A stretch of 64,000 nt of DNA from a virus, in the IMG/VR virus record IMGVR_UViG_3300022934_000005, positions 49,103 to 113,102 of that record; one strand, 5' to 3'. Within the stretch, counting starts at the first letter, position 1, and each line of letters opens with the position of its first letter. The notes beneath the pieces are model-generated. The model was not told the origin of the DNA. It searched no databases and worked only from the letters and a program-made list of their open reading frames with translations. A program made the position numbers and the translations under genes. Of this stretch, positions 1-8,348 are shown piece after piece.

Positions 1-1630
1 ATCTAAATGGTGATGTTGAACTTAATCCAAATCCACTAGCATCTCTACCTGATGTAGCAACATAATAAACCTTTGGTGTTTGTCCAAATGGTTCCCAAGT
101 TGCTTGATCGTTAACTTGTTTTAATGCATCTCCTGGATCACCAATAGTAATTCTAGCATGGTCGGTTCCATCGTGACCTCTTAGGTCACCTCTGTGTTGC
201 ATTACGTTACCAGGCGAACCTTGAAGCATTTTCTCCCAATAACTTCCGTTATCTAATGCTGGTTCAACTAGTGTTGAATCGTCACCTTCGTGTGCTTGTA
301 CACATTTCCAAGTTGTTCCTGCTTGAACAACAATGTCACCTAATACATAATCTTGATCTGAATACCATTCGCCTCTGTAGTAAGGACCAGTTAATACTAA
401 CTGCCAGTACATTGAAACAGACCCTTCTGCAGATCTTGTTGAACCCGGATCGTAATATCCTCTCCATTCAGGATCTAGTGCATCTGGTTGAACACCTTGG
501 CTATCTTGTACAGCAATATAAACAAAACCTTTATTTCTTACAACACTACCAGTTTTATATTCAATGCCGGCTTCCCATTCGCCTGTCATTTTATAACCGG
601 TAATTAATAATTCCCAATCGTATTGACCTTGTAAACTTTCGCCTTCGTAGAATACACCTGTTACACTTGGCGCACTACCAACGTTATTAGTCATTGATGT
701 ATATGTATATCCACCGTAGTTAACTACGTCACCTGGTTGATAATATGTTGTAGCCGACCATTCGTTTTCAAAACCCATGCCAGGCATCCAAATATCAAAG
801 AAATCTTCTTGGAAGTTACCTGTTGATGTATGATGTTCTGTACAACGCCAAATAGTAGGACCCCACTTGACAAGGTCGCCTACTCTGTAATGTACACCTA
901 CTGAGTCGCCAGCATCTTGCCAACCGCCTAAATAACGTACACCAGAAATTACAATTTCCCAATGTGCTAAGTCTTGTTCAAGCCCGTTTAGTGGGTTTGA
1001 ATCTGAAGTGTGTCCTGCGATACATCTGTAAATGATAGCACCATAACGTACTACATCATTATATCTGTATCTAGTTGAAGGGCGCCATTCAATTCTAAAA
1101 TTGTCGCCTCTGAAAATAATTTGCCATTTATCTGCGTCTACTTCAAGACCAGAAACTACTGATGATGATGTGTGTTCCTGAATACAGTTGTAAGCATAAC
1201 CACCATATAAGATAACATCATTTTTTCTATATCTTGTTAACGGAGTCCAGTCTCTTCTCCAATTAGTAGTAGCGGCGAATCCAATAAGTTTATCTTCATC
1301 TTCGGTAATACCAATTGCGGCGTCTTCGTTTGATCTATGTTCTTGTGTTACTCTATATACAATACCATCATATTTAAATAGATCGTTTTCTTTATAAAGT
1401 GTGTCAACAACCCAGTTACCTTTCCATTGGTAACCATCTGCCATTTTTAACCATTTAGGTGGATCAGCACTTAGATCAAGATCAAAACTTGTTTGACTTG
1501 ATGTGTGACCAACCATACAAACATAAGTGTTACCACCATGTCTAATAATATCATCTTTAATATATGTCGCACCTTGCAACCATATATTTTTCCATGTATA
1601 TCTAATTCTTGCTAGGTTAAATTCAGCCAT
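1..1630 (-). CDS. Tail-fibre/adhesin-like protein with eight carbohydrate-binding-like modules (partial)
   Basis: Open from an ATG at 1630 to the window edge; 543 codons are visible and the C-terminus is missing. The visible part is a tandem array of eight modules of about 50-80 residues, starting near nt 1590, 1430, 1255, 1095, 935, 765, 578 and 375. Each has the pattern W-x(n)-Y-x(3)-[DNS]-[VIL]-[VIL]-x(2)-G-x(2)-Y-x-[CA]-x(3)-H-[TS]-S, which resembles chitin-binding type 3 / CBM5/12 modules used for glycan binding. At the window edge the array changes to VYYVATSGRDASGFGLSSTS, which looks like the opening strand of a pectate-lyase-type right-handed beta-helix. The start codon overlaps the upstream stop (TAATG), so translation is probably coupled. 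Inferred role: host-surface glycan recognition by the tail or a virion appendage. The modules are clear; the exact virion location is not. Confidence 0.8.
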   Translation of the reverse strand, partial: MAEFNLARIRYTWKNIWLQGATYIKDDIIRHGGNTYVCMVGHTSSQTSFDLDLSADPPKWLKMADGYQWKGNWVVDTLYKENDLFKYDGIVYRVTQEHRSNEDAAIGITEDEDKLIGFAATTNWRRDWTPLTRYRKNDVILYGGYAYNCIQEHTSSSVVSGLEVDADKWQIIFRGDNFRIEWRPSTRYRYNDVVRYGAIIYRCIAGHTSDSNPLNGLEQDLAHWEIVISGVRYLGGWQDAGDSVGVHYRVGDLVKWGPTIWRCTEHHTSTGNFQEDFFDIWMPGMGFENEWSATTYYQPGDVVNYGGYTYTSMTNNVGSAPSVTGVFYEGESLQGQYDWELLITGYKMTGEWEAGIEYKTGSVVRNKGFVYIAVQDSQGVQPDALDPEWRGYYDPGSTRSAEGSVSMYWQLVLTGPYYRGEWYSDQDYVLGDIVVQAGTTWKCVQAHEGDDSTLVEPALDNGSYWEKMLQGSPGNVMQHRGDLRGHDGTDHARITIGDPGDALKQVNDQATWEPFGQTPKVYYVATSGRDASGFGLSSTSPFR

Positions 1631-2028
1631 TATCCACTATATCCTGTTGCATTTGAACCAAATGGTAAGTGATCTGCTGAAATTGTATCATCATAATCAT
1701 ATTTAGTGTTAATACGTAACACCAATTCTCCAGAATCATTTACATAATAATAAATGTTCTTTTCATCCCAACGCATTTGTTCATAGTTTAAGTTATCAAA
1801 AACTAGTTCGTGATTAGGGTTTCTTCCCTCAAAGAAGTCTTCACCAGTTTGCCATTCTGCAAAGTTACCATCTGGACCACCTGGTCTATTAACTTGCAAC
1901 TCGTCTGTAGGAGAAGCAATATCAACCTTTGCAATAAAAAGTTGTCCGTCATCGTCCCTACGCAATGCATAAAAATATCTATCGCTAGTTTGTCCTTCTA
2001 ACGGTGCTGATCCTACATATTGTACCAT
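1630..2028 (-). CDS. Putative virion structural protein, 132 aa
   Basis: Hypothetical protein in the fibre operon, starting MVQYVGSAPL and rich in Asp, Tyr and Asn, with no signal peptide or membrane segment. No catalytic motif is visible. Its start overlaps the stop of the 109-aa gene upstream, and its stop overlaps the start of the modular adhesin, so the three are probably translated as a coupled unit. The position inside a run of fibre-like genes suggests a small connector or a fibre/baseplate accessory protein. That is inference; the sequence alone does not assign a function. Confidence 0.75.
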   Translation of the reverse strand: MVQYVGSAPLEGQTSDRYFYALRRDDDGQLFIAKVDIASPTDELQVNRPGGPDGNFAEWQTGEDFFEGRNPNHELVFDNLNYEQMRWDEKNIYYYVNDSGELVLRINTKYDYDDTISADHLPFGSNATGYSG

Positions 2029-2357
2029 TATACAATCTCCACGTAACTAAGAATTACGTCAACAGCATCATCTTGATCTGCTGTAACTACTACTTCATTA
2101 TTTCCTGGTAAGACTAATTTCTCACCACCATTAATTGCCCTTAAGGCCGCATTAGGTGCAATCATAACATCTTTGATATAATATCCTAATACACTTGTAT
2201 CGTCTTTAATTTGAATACTAACTCTAGTATTACCGTCTAGTAGATTAGCAACTGACATACCAATTGCTGTAACTTTCGATGCCGGTGGCACAGTTAGTAT
2301 TGAAATTGGTTGTGTTCCTACGCTTTTTTCTACTTTGTTTCTAAAAAATGTTGCCAT
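2028..2357 (-). CDS. Small beta-rich virion protein, paralogue of the 6018-6350 product
   Basis: A 109-aa protein with alternating hydrophobic residues predicting mostly beta strands. It shares a framework with the 110-aa product at 6018-6350: an ILTVPP or VLTVPP segment near residue 20, a glycine-containing 'GGE' then hydrophobic segment near two thirds of the length, and a C-terminal VS/LSY-(V/L)-E-(I/V) strand. Two diverged copies in one operon, each followed by a fibre-like gene in the direction of transcription or a small partner, suggest a repeated small structural component. No enzymatic residues are apparent. Start chosen at the only ATG near the operon junction, 3 nt after the 2361 stop. 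Confidence 0.78.
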   Translation of the reverse strand: MATFFRNKVEKSVGTQPISILTVPPASKVTAIGMSVANLLDGNTRVSIQIKDDTSVLGYYIKDVMIAPNAALRAINGGEKLVLPGNNEVVVTADQDDAVDVILSYVEIV

Positions 2358-2360
2358 ATC

Positions 2361-3851
2361 TTATCCTAAACTTAGTACTAACTCCAATGCAATGTTCTGT
2401 GCATCTGTTTGTGAAACAGCACCTGAACTACCTGCAACTGAATCCCATTGTGTACCATCATAAATTTCTAATCTTCCGTCTGTTGTATTCCAACGCATCA
2501 TACCAATAACTGGTGAAGGGTGTCTTTGAGCACCAGTACCTACCGGAACAACAAACCCTTCAGTACCGTCAAACTTAAAATAGCCTCCATTTGGGCTAGA
2601 AAACGTTAAAGCACCGCCGGCTACAGTATTATTTATAGTACTTCCACTAATATTAACATCACCAATTTGTACACCGCCTGTACCGTTTGGTGATAAAATT
2701 AAGTCTGTATTAGCAGTTGTTGTACTGATAGTGTTACCGTCAAGTCTTATACTGTCAACTTGTAATCTAGCAACATTAAATTCTTGTTGTGTAACTGTAG
2801 CAATTAGTGAACCACCTGCATAAAATCTAATAGTATCATCATTTGCACCTGGTGTTAATTCTGCTGTAATATATGTGTCAGCATCTAGGTCATATACTCC
2901 TGTTAGTACAATCCAGTTACCGTCATAACCTTCAAACTTATTTGTATCTGTGTTATAACGAATCATACCAACTGCTGGAATTGCTGGTCTTTGTGCTGTT
3001 GTGCCTGACGGAATTCTAATAGATCCAGTAGCGTCAATATCCATTACACCACTTGCAGGTGCAATAGTAATATCATTAGCAGAACTAATTCTGCTACCTT
3101 TAAAAATAAAATCGTCAATAATAACAGATCCATTACCTGCGTAACGTAATTCTAAATCTGCATTTGAAACTGTGTTTTGAATTACACCAGTATCGATTTG
3201 AATGTCATCAATGTAAGCACTTCCAGCATGAATACTATTCCATGTTTTTGCTGGTGTACCTAAGTTGTATGTTGCAGTTTGATCTGGTAATAAATCTGAA
3301 GTAATACCTGCATTAATGCTAATAGTATCTGTTGCTTCATCGCCTATTACAACGTTACCTGCAACTGTTACATCACCACTAGCATTAATATTTCCTGTAA
3401 CATCTAAATTACCTGTAATATTAGTATGACCTGTAATGTTAACTTCTCCAGTTCCGTCTGGAAAAATATCAATATCAGCATTTGATACTGTTGTAGAAAT
3501 TACGTTTGTTTGAAATCTTAAATCGTCTACTTCAAAAGTTTTTAATGAAGTAACTTTGTCTGATCCTACTGTTTGTAGTTGTAATGTGTTTCCAGTTGTT
3601 TCAACAGTATTACCACTTATACGTACATCGCCGACATAAGCAGTACCTGAAGTTACTGAATCAATTGATCTTAGTGTTCCGTTAATATCTAAATCGTATT
3701 GTGGACTAGCGGTATTGACGCCGATCTTGCGGTTATTAACATCTAAGTAAAGTAAATCCGTTTCAAATGCTAAATCAACTCCATTACGAAGAAGATTTTG
3801 CTTTAAAAGCGGACCCGAAATACGACCTACAGCCACTTTATTGCTCCTCAA
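2361..3851 (-). CDS. Tail-fibre-like virion structural protein, 496 aa
   Basis: Begins MRSNKVAVGRISGPLLKQNL, matching the N-terminus of the 490-aa product at 4005-5477 (RISGPLLASNLVRTQSDLAF), so the two share an attachment-type N-terminal segment. Most of the chain is a repetitive beta-strand pattern with phrases such as NTVETT, DITGNLDVTG and ISGSTINNT, typical of fibrous phage proteins. Two copies of a 'VPxGTxAQRP...GM-(I/M)-R-(Y/W)-N-T...E-x-Y-(D/E)-G-x-W' unit occur, near residues 277-318 and 435-475. A late promoter and a long hairpin-bearing leader lie upstream. Probably a fibre or whisker-like appendage; receptor specificity cannot be read from sequence. Confidence 0.83.
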   Translation of the reverse strand: MRSNKVAVGRISGPLLKQNLLRNGVDLAFETDLLYLDVNNRKIGVNTASPQYDLDINGTLRSIDSVTSGTAYVGDVRISGNTVETTGNTLQLQTVGSDKVTSLKTFEVDDLRFQTNVISTTVSNADIDIFPDGTGEVNITGHTNITGNLDVTGNINASGDVTVAGNVVIGDEATDTISINAGITSDLLPDQTATYNLGTPAKTWNSIHAGSAYIDDIQIDTGVIQNTVSNADLELRYAGNGSVIIDDFIFKGSRISSANDITIAPASGVMDIDATGSIRIPSGTTAQRPAIPAVGMIRYNTDTNKFEGYDGNWIVLTGVYDLDADTYITAELTPGANDDTIRFYAGGSLIATVTQQEFNVARLQVDSIRLDGNTISTTTANTDLILSPNGTGGVQIGDVNISGSTINNTVAGGALTFSSPNGGYFKFDGTEGFVVPVGTGAQRHPSPVIGMMRWNTTDGRLEIYDGTQWDSVAGSSGAVSQTDAQNIALELVLSLG

Positions 3852-3984
3852 TACGGGGATCCTGTCCCTCTAGCCTAATTTTCATCCTTACATTATTGCT
3901 CGGCTCTTTGCTGGCTAACCACAGTATGTCCCATACTACAACTAAGGGTCTCTCTCCCTTAATCGGTCTTGTAGTATGTTAATA
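3852..3984 (-). promoter_or_regulatory. Structured 5' leader of the 496-aa fibre gene with a 5'-terminal stem-loop
   Basis: From the late promoter octamer at 3986-3993, transcription should begin near 3979. That is the outer base of an inverted repeat, CATACTACAA (3932-3941) against TTGTAGTATG (3969-3978), with an inner AAGGG/CCCTT stem (3944-3948 with 3956-3960). The mRNA would therefore begin with a long stem-loop followed by about 80 nt of leader and a GAGGAG-type ribosome site before the ATG at 3851. 5'-terminal hairpins are known to protect mRNAs from 5'-end-dependent decay; that role here is inference. Confidence 0.6.
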
Positions 3985-3985
3985 G

Positions 3986-3993
3986 TATTTATC
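3986..3993 (-). promoter_or_regulatory. T4-type late promoter (GATAAATA)
   Basis: Octamer GATAAATA on the minus strand, one mismatch from the T4 late consensus TATAAATA, in the gap between two fibre genes and upstream of the 3851 start. gp55, the factor that recognises this element, is encoded at 27296-28129. Confidence 0.7.
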
Positions 3994-4004
3994 GAAAATG
4001 GATA

Positions 4005-5477
4005 TTAACCTAGTGCTAAGGTATAGATAAAGCCTAATTCTTCCATGTAGTCTTCATTAACTGTATCACCTGCACCCGAAACGTTATTCCAATTACCATC
4101 AGCATAAGTTTCAAGATATCCTAGGGTAACGTTAAAACGTGTAGTACCTTCTTGTAGTGTTGCACCACCCGGTCTTGCCGCTAATGACCCCGAAGGAATT
4201 ACAAATCCGCCAGTATCTGCAAATTCAACACGACCGTATTGCGTAGGTACATTATTTGTTCTAGTAAACACAAAATCATTCGTTAGACTTGTGTTAGTAA
4301 TAGTAGCACCATTAAAATCTAAATCATACATTCTAACTGTACCTGAACTTGGTACTAGATTAATATCTGAATTAGTTACTTGGCTACTAATAGTTCCGTT
4401 ATCAAATGTTAGATTATCCTGAGAAACTAATCTAGTTGACACAATTCCTAAATCTGTCAATGTATGATTTGTAACACCATTTGTTGTAAAATCGAAATAG
4501 TTTCCAGCATTTGCTAGTACATAAGTCTGTCTATCTTCACTCCAAATACCCCTTAACGGAGTATATGCACTTGAAAATAATTCAAAGAAATTTGTAGTTG
4601 TATTATAACGAACATCTCTAAACAAGTTAGGACGTTCTGCTTCAGTACCGTGCGGAACATTTAGTGCTCCAACTCCGCTAATCCCGATGTTAGCACCCGG
4701 ATCTAAATTAAATGTTGTTGAGTTTGTTGTAGTTAATGTACTACCGCTAATTCTCATATCATCAATGACAATAGCACCCGTACCACTTGCTCTTAAAATT
4801 AAGTTATTACCCGAACTTGTTGTAGTTATGTAATCATTATCAATTTCAATGTCGCCAAATTTTGCTTTTGCGGCTGTAACGTTATTCCAAACTTTTGTAG
4901 GGCTACCTAAATTAAGATTATCCTCAGTTCTATTAGGAACTATGTCTTGTGAAAAATCTACTAAACTAAAATTAATTGTATCTGTTTCTTCATCACCAAA
5001 TACAAAGTTACCGCCAACAGATAAGTTACCTGGAATAGTAACATTACCAGTAACATCAATATCTCCAATATGGTTTACATTTTTTCTAAAGTGTGTAATA
5101 CCTGTTCCATGAGGTTGAAAGTTTATGTCACTGTTTGATAAACTTGTAATATCGTTATTATTAAAAACTAAATTGTCAGTATGTAACTGTTCTGCTCTAA
5201 CTAAATTAGCAGAATTTAAATTAATATCTCCAACTGTTGCTCTTACGCCAGTTGTACTAACTTCAATATTTCCCGAAGTCTTTCTAGTAAAATAACCATC
5301 GCCGTACCAAGACTGTCCTAGTACTTGTACAAGGTCTGTTGGAGAATTTGTAAGGACACCTATTCGTGTATTACTCGATCCAATATGAAGTAGATCAGTT
5401 TCAAACGCTAGGTCAGACTGTGTTCGAACTAAGTTCGATGCTAATAATGGACCTGATATTCTTGCTATTTGTGACAT
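4005..5477 (-). CDS. Tail-fibre-like virion structural protein, 490 aa
   Basis: Paralogue of the 496-aa product downstream. The N-terminal segment RISGPLLASNLVRTQSDLAFETDLL aligns with that protein (RISGPLLKQNLLRNGVDLAFETDLL); the quoted matches cover residues 6-30. The rest is low-complexity beta-strand sequence rich in Asn, Thr and Ser, with two diverged 'V/IP-x-G-(T/S)-x-A-x-R-P ... R-(Y/F)-N' units near residues 272-315 and 425-470. A late promoter (5500-5507) gives a short leader and GAGGG ribosome site. Sharing the anchor region while differing in the shaft and tip is typical of fibre proteins docking at equivalent virion sites. Confidence 0.83.
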   Translation of the reverse strand: MSQIARISGPLLASNLVRTQSDLAFETDLLHIGSSNTRIGVLTNSPTDLVQVLGQSWYGDGYFTRKTSGNIEVSTTGVRATVGDINLNSANLVRAEQLHTDNLVFNNNDITSLSNSDINFQPHGTGITHFRKNVNHIGDIDVTGNVTIPGNLSVGGNFVFGDEETDTINFSLVDFSQDIVPNRTEDNLNLGSPTKVWNNVTAAKAKFGDIEIDNDYITTTSSGNNLILRASGTGAIVIDDMRISGSTLTTTNSTTFNLDPGANIGISGVGALNVPHGTEAERPNLFRDVRYNTTTNFFELFSSAYTPLRGIWSEDRQTYVLANAGNYFDFTTNGVTNHTLTDLGIVSTRLVSQDNLTFDNGTISSQVTNSDINLVPSSGTVRMYDLDFNGATITNTSLTNDFVFTRTNNVPTQYGRVEFADTGGFVIPSGSLAARPGGATLQEGTTRFNVTLGYLETYADGNWNNVSGAGDTVNEDYMEELGFIYTLALG

Positions 5478-5499
5478 ACTGTTATGTTCCCTCTAACAG

Positions 5500-5507
5500 T
5501 ATTTATT
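5500..5507 (-). promoter_or_regulatory. T4-type late promoter (AATAAATA)
   Basis: Minus-strand AATAAATA followed by CTG, placing the start of transcription about 15 nt before the ATG at 5477 with a GAGGG ribosome site between. Best-placed late promoter in the fibre block. Confidence 0.75.
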
Positions 5508-5511
5508 GGAA

Positions 5512-6015
5512 TTACTTGTCGAAATTATGTAGGACTGTTACTGGTTTACCTGTTGGAACAGGAGTACCAAATACTACATACCAACCTGCGGCATAACCGC
5601 TTGGGTTTTGTTCAAGTACATAGTTTGTAGTTGCTAGTTGAAAAACGTTTTCAATAGTAACAATAATATTTGCCGCTGATGCTGGAGCAGGGTTATAAGT
5701 ATCGCCGTTGTTTAACGGACCAAATTTAGTTTCAACATCATTGCCGTTACCTAAATTTTGTTGTACAATAGTTGCTGGTTCAAAACGTCTAATAGGCGCC
5801 CAACTACCATTTTCATAATCTTCAAATACATTTTCATCTGAGTTATATCTAATCATTCCGTTTTCAGGACTTGAAGGACGTTGTGCAGTTGTTCCTATTG
5901 GAACCACAACAGAATTATCACTGTCTAAGACAATCTTGCCGTTAATGTCTCTACGGATATCTTTATTACCATAGATTCCTCTTGCATTTGTTGATTGTGC
6001 TCTTAGAAAACGCAT
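5512..6015 (-). CDS. Virion structural protein with one fibre-type RYN module, 167 aa
   Basis: Begins MRFLRAQSTNARGIYGNKDI. Residues about 36-78 contain VPIGTTAQRP...GMIRYN...FEDYENGSWAPI, the same module found twice in each of the two larger fibre-like proteins downstream. The C-terminal half has beta-strand character (FGTPVPTGKPVTVLHNF). No enzymatic motif. The single module and short length suggest a tip or adaptor protein rather than a full fibre. Two bases separate it from the 110-aa gene upstream, so they are cotranscribed. Confidence 0.78.
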   Translation of the reverse strand: MRFLRAQSTNARGIYGNKDIRRDINGKIVLDSDNSVVVPIGTTAQRPSSPENGMIRYNSDENVFEDYENGSWAPIRRFEPATIVQQNLGNGNDVETKFGPLNNGDTYNPAPASAANIIVTIENVFQLATTNYVLEQNPSGYAAGWYVVFGTPVPTGKPVTVLHNFDK

Positions 6016-6017
6016 AA

Positions 6018-6350
6018 TTAAACTTCCAAATAACTTACTGTAACACTTAGATTCAATGGTGCTTGTGATAGTAATACTACACTATCGCCTGATTCTAAAA
6101 TAATTTTTTCAGAATCAAAAGTAAATGTCTCTCCACCTGGAACAGGCATTTCTTTAACAACCATGTTTGTATTTGATTTTGGTTCTGTATTCTTTACAAA
6201 ATGCAAATCAAATGACGAATCGTTTGTTCCTGCCGCATCATAACCTGCATGATTACACACCATAACTGTTGTAATAGCATACTGAGTTTGAGGCGGTACA
6301 GTTAGTACCGTTGTATCTGTGTTTCCAATTGCCGCTTGTGCTATTGCCAT
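6018..6350 (-). CDS. Small beta-rich virion protein, 110 aa
   Basis: Paralogue of the 109-aa product at 2028-2357, with the TVLTVPP segment near residue 14 and the C-terminal LSVTVSYLEV strand. Predicted to be an all-beta domain without membrane segments or cysteine clusters. An AAGGAT ribosome site precedes the ATG. Placed between two structural genes of the fibre operon; likely a repeated small virion component. Function unassigned. Confidence 0.78.
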   Translation of the reverse strand: MAIAQAAIGNTDTTVLTVPPQTQYAITTVMVCNHAGYDAAGTNDSSFDLHFVKNTEPKSNTNMVVKEMPVPGGETFTFDSEKIILESGDSVVLLSQAPLNLSVTVSYLEV

Positions 6351-6359
6351 TTTACATCC

Positions 6360-7328
6360 TTAAAATATCATACTTAAAAGTAATGATCTGTTTTTGCTTA
6401 TTAACTCATCTCTTGTACTATTACTATTTACATAATAGATACCAGTTTTTCCAATGTCTTGAGTTTTAGTATAAATTTTAACACCATCTGTTGGAGCCGC
6501 CGGATCAAGAGTATTATCATCAACACTAGGTGTTGCTAAAATATGTAGTTGGTCATCAATTACAACAGAACCTGTGCCAGGCGCACTTAAAGTTAAATCT
6601 GCTCCACTATTAGTAGTTTCAATAGTAGAATTTACAAATCTAAAATCATGCATTTCTGTTCTATCATTATAGAAGTTTGCTGTAGTAATACTGTCAACAG
6701 TAACAGCAAAGTTACTTGGGTGTCCAGTTGTTTCACTGTCAAACACTTCAACTTCTGTTAAACTTGCAGTACCTGTTCTTAGTCTTGTAAAGTTTGCCGC
6801 GGCAACCTGTTGTGCAATAACGTTGTCAACATATTTTTTATTAGGAATATCGTCGTCGTCTGTAATTTGATCTTCGTAGTTGTTAGTTCCACTAACACTA
6901 ATAACACCAGTACCACTATTAATTAAAAATAAATCACCACCACCGGTTGTAATACTTCTTACTTGTAATCCAATGTTACCACCGTTTTCGTCAATTAATG
7001 TAAATGCACCTGTTCTAATAGTTTGTGAAACAGGATCATTCCAGTTAATTGTTTCGTCAAACAAAATCTGTGTATCAGGCAAACTACCTCTGTCAATTCT
7101 AATACCTGCTTGTCCAAGTGTTACACCAACACCAGTTTCGCCATTGTTAATAACAATAATATTATCGTTAACTTCCAAGTTTGCTGATGAAACAGTTGTA
7201 GTATTACCATTGACAACAAGATCACCTGTTAGGTATAATTGTCCAATCAAGTTTCCAGTATCAATAGTTACTGTACCGCCTTCTTGTACTTTTATTGTAT
7301 AATCGCCTGTTGTTACAAATTGTTTCAT
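6360..7328 (-). CDS. Virion structural protein, fibre-like, 322 aa
   Basis: Begins MKQFVTTGDYTIKVQEGGTV. The segment around residues 30-60 (LYLTGDLVVNGNTTTVSSAN followed by LEVNDNIIVINNGETG) is a recurring style in marine T4-like phage structural proteins. It is also echoed by the ETQNLRVEDKNIELAV segment of the 602-aa fibre-like protein at 54716-56524. The remainder is Asn/Thr/Gly-rich beta sequence. First gene after a strong hairpin at 7348-7367. Likely part of the fibre or baseplate periphery; no catalytic function is visible. Confidence 0.8.
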   Translation of the reverse strand: MKQFVTTGDYTIKVQEGGTVTIDTGNLIGQLYLTGDLVVNGNTTTVSSANLEVNDNIIVINNGETGVGVTLGQAGIRIDRGSLPDTQILFDETINWNDPVSQTIRTGAFTLIDENGGNIGLQVRSITTGGGDLFLINSGTGVISVSGTNNYEDQITDDDDIPNKKYVDNVIAQQVAAANFTRLRTGTASLTEVEVFDSETTGHPSNFAVTVDSITTANFYNDRTEMHDFRFVNSTIETTNSGADLTLSAPGTGSVVIDDQLHILATPSVDDNTLDPAAPTDGVKIYTKTQDIGKTGIYYVNSNSTRDELISKNRSLLLSMIF

Positions 7329-7347
7329 TAACTAAATCCTAAAGTTA

Positions 7348-7367
7348 GTGGGGGATTTCTCCCCCAC
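7348..7367. other. Strong intergenic hairpin without U-tract
   Basis: GTGGGGGA-TTTC-TCCCCCAC is a perfect 8-bp inverted repeat between the 7382 and 7328 genes. Neither strand shows a T-run after it, so it is a poor intrinsic terminator. It could act as an mRNA 3'-end stabiliser or processing site between two structural genes. Confidence 0.55.
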
Positions 7368-7381
7368 CATAGTACTATCTA

Positions 7382-7822
7382 TTAGCCATCACCTTCAGTA
7401 TCGTCAGCACCTGTTAGTACGTCATCTGATGTACCAAGAGTTGCGTCAACACCTGCGCCAATGCCTGTACCTGCTTCTTCAACTGCTACTGTATCACCAG
7501 TACCTGTGAAGTCCCAGTTAATTCTTGAACCGTTGTCCATAGTAAGAACACGACCAGAAATTTTAGTTACTTGACGAGCAGTACCACCGTCATCAACTGT
7601 AATAGTCATTTCACCTGCCGCGATAGCCGCTGATGCTTTGTCTACTAGGTAGCAAGTACCAGTGTCTGTTCCGCCTGCATTTGAAACTTTAAAACGCTTT
7701 GAACCAGTTTGTTTTACAATGTAACCCGGTGTTGAACCGTTACCTGTGTTAAACTGGACCTTAATTTCTGAACCACCTGCTGTAGGTGCTCCGAAATATC
7801 TTTTATTAATAGGTCTTCCCAT
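7382..7822 (-). CDS. Conserved virion protein (MGRPINKRYFG family), 146 aa
   Basis: A longer reading frame extends to 7894, but the ATG at 7822 is preceded by AAGGAGAAAAC and yields MGRPINKRYFGAPTAGG, the characteristic start of a protein common in marine T4-like phages. It is Gly/Thr-rich with beta character (VKQTGSKRFKVSNAGGTDTG) and a Gly/Ala/Asp-rich tail that ends in acidic residues. No known enzymatic motif. It has its own late promoter and a structured 90-nt leader. Inferred to be a small structural or decoration-type protein made in quantity; the precise role is unknown. Confidence 0.82.
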   Translation of the reverse strand: MGRPINKRYFGAPTAGGSEIKVQFNTGNGSTPGYIVKQTGSKRFKVSNAGGTDTGTCYLVDKASAAIAAGEMTITVDDGGTARQVTKISGRVLTMDNGSRINWDFTGTGDTVAVEEAGTGIGAGVDATLGTSDDVLTGADDTEGDG

Positions 7823-7920
7823 TTGTTTTCTCCTTATTAGAAGTCCGATGCACGTTCTAGGTGCTACGGGGTTGGATCCCCATAAGTCCGCCACTCTTGC
7901 GGCACACTATCTGACACAAG
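7823..7920 (-). promoter_or_regulatory. Structured leader of the MGRPINKRYFG gene
   Basis: About 90 nt between the late promoter and the ribosome site. On the minus strand it holds three adjacent hairpins: CCGC/GCGG, GGGG-ATCCAA-CCCC and GCAC-CTAGAAC-GTGC. It is visibly GC-richer than flanking sequence. Suggests mRNA stabilisation or translational control. Confidence 0.5.
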
Positions 7921-7928
7921 TATTTATC
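7921..7928 (-). promoter_or_regulatory. T4-type late promoter (GATAAATA)
   Basis: Minus-strand GATAAATA followed by CTTG, just inside the end of the upstream 139-aa gene and about 100 nt before the ATG at 7822. Confidence 0.68.
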
Positions 7929-8343
7929 TAATTGCTGTGATTGGTGAATTATTATTACGAACTGCAAGATTTATAAAGGATCTTATAAAGTCAAAGCGTG
8001 TTGCAAGTATTTCAAATAAATCTGTATTAAAGCCTTCTTGCACAAGCGTATATGAACTTTTTCCTATATCTGAATAGTACCGCACACTTATTCCATACTC
8101 AGGAAAAACGCCTGTAACAAACAAACAACTATCTCCTAATTCTTTTGCTGTGTAGTTGTATGGACGTTTGAGTTTTAAAAACTCTTGTGCAAAGGTTTGT
8201 TTTGGAAGAAAATTTGGTTTGTCTATTTTGTCTGCAAGAAGCATTACTACATAGGCTTCAATTTCGGTCGGAAGATCAAACCCAGTAGTTGACTGTGCCT
8301 CGCGGACAATGTCGTAAAAGGCCGATGTGTATTCGTCCCTCAT
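7924..8343 (-). CDS. Hypothetical protein, 139 aa
   Basis: Begins MRDEYTSAFYDIVREAQSTT. Mixed alpha/beta composition with the central stretch CLFVTGVFPEYGISVRYYSDIG. I do not recognise a family. No ribosome-binding sequence precedes the ATG; instead a late-promoter-like ACTAAATA sits directly upstream, and an intrinsic terminator for cspA lies just beyond it. The gene may therefore be expressed from a nearly leaderless late transcript. Located between cspA and the small structural genes, so a virion or assembly role is possible but not shown. Confidence 0.72.
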   Translation of the reverse strand: MRDEYTSAFYDIVREAQSTTGFDLPTEIEAYVVMLLADKIDKPNFLPKQTFAQEFLKLKRPYNYTAKELGDSCLFVTGVFPEYGISVRYYSDIGKSSYTLVQEGFNTDLFEILATRFDFIRSFINLAVRNNNSPITAIR

Positions 8344-8348
8344 ACTAA

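Noticed and set aside
256-603. 115-aa plus-strand ORF at the left end
   Set aside because: Antisense of the modular adhesin, whose repeated aromatic pattern is clearly the coding strand.
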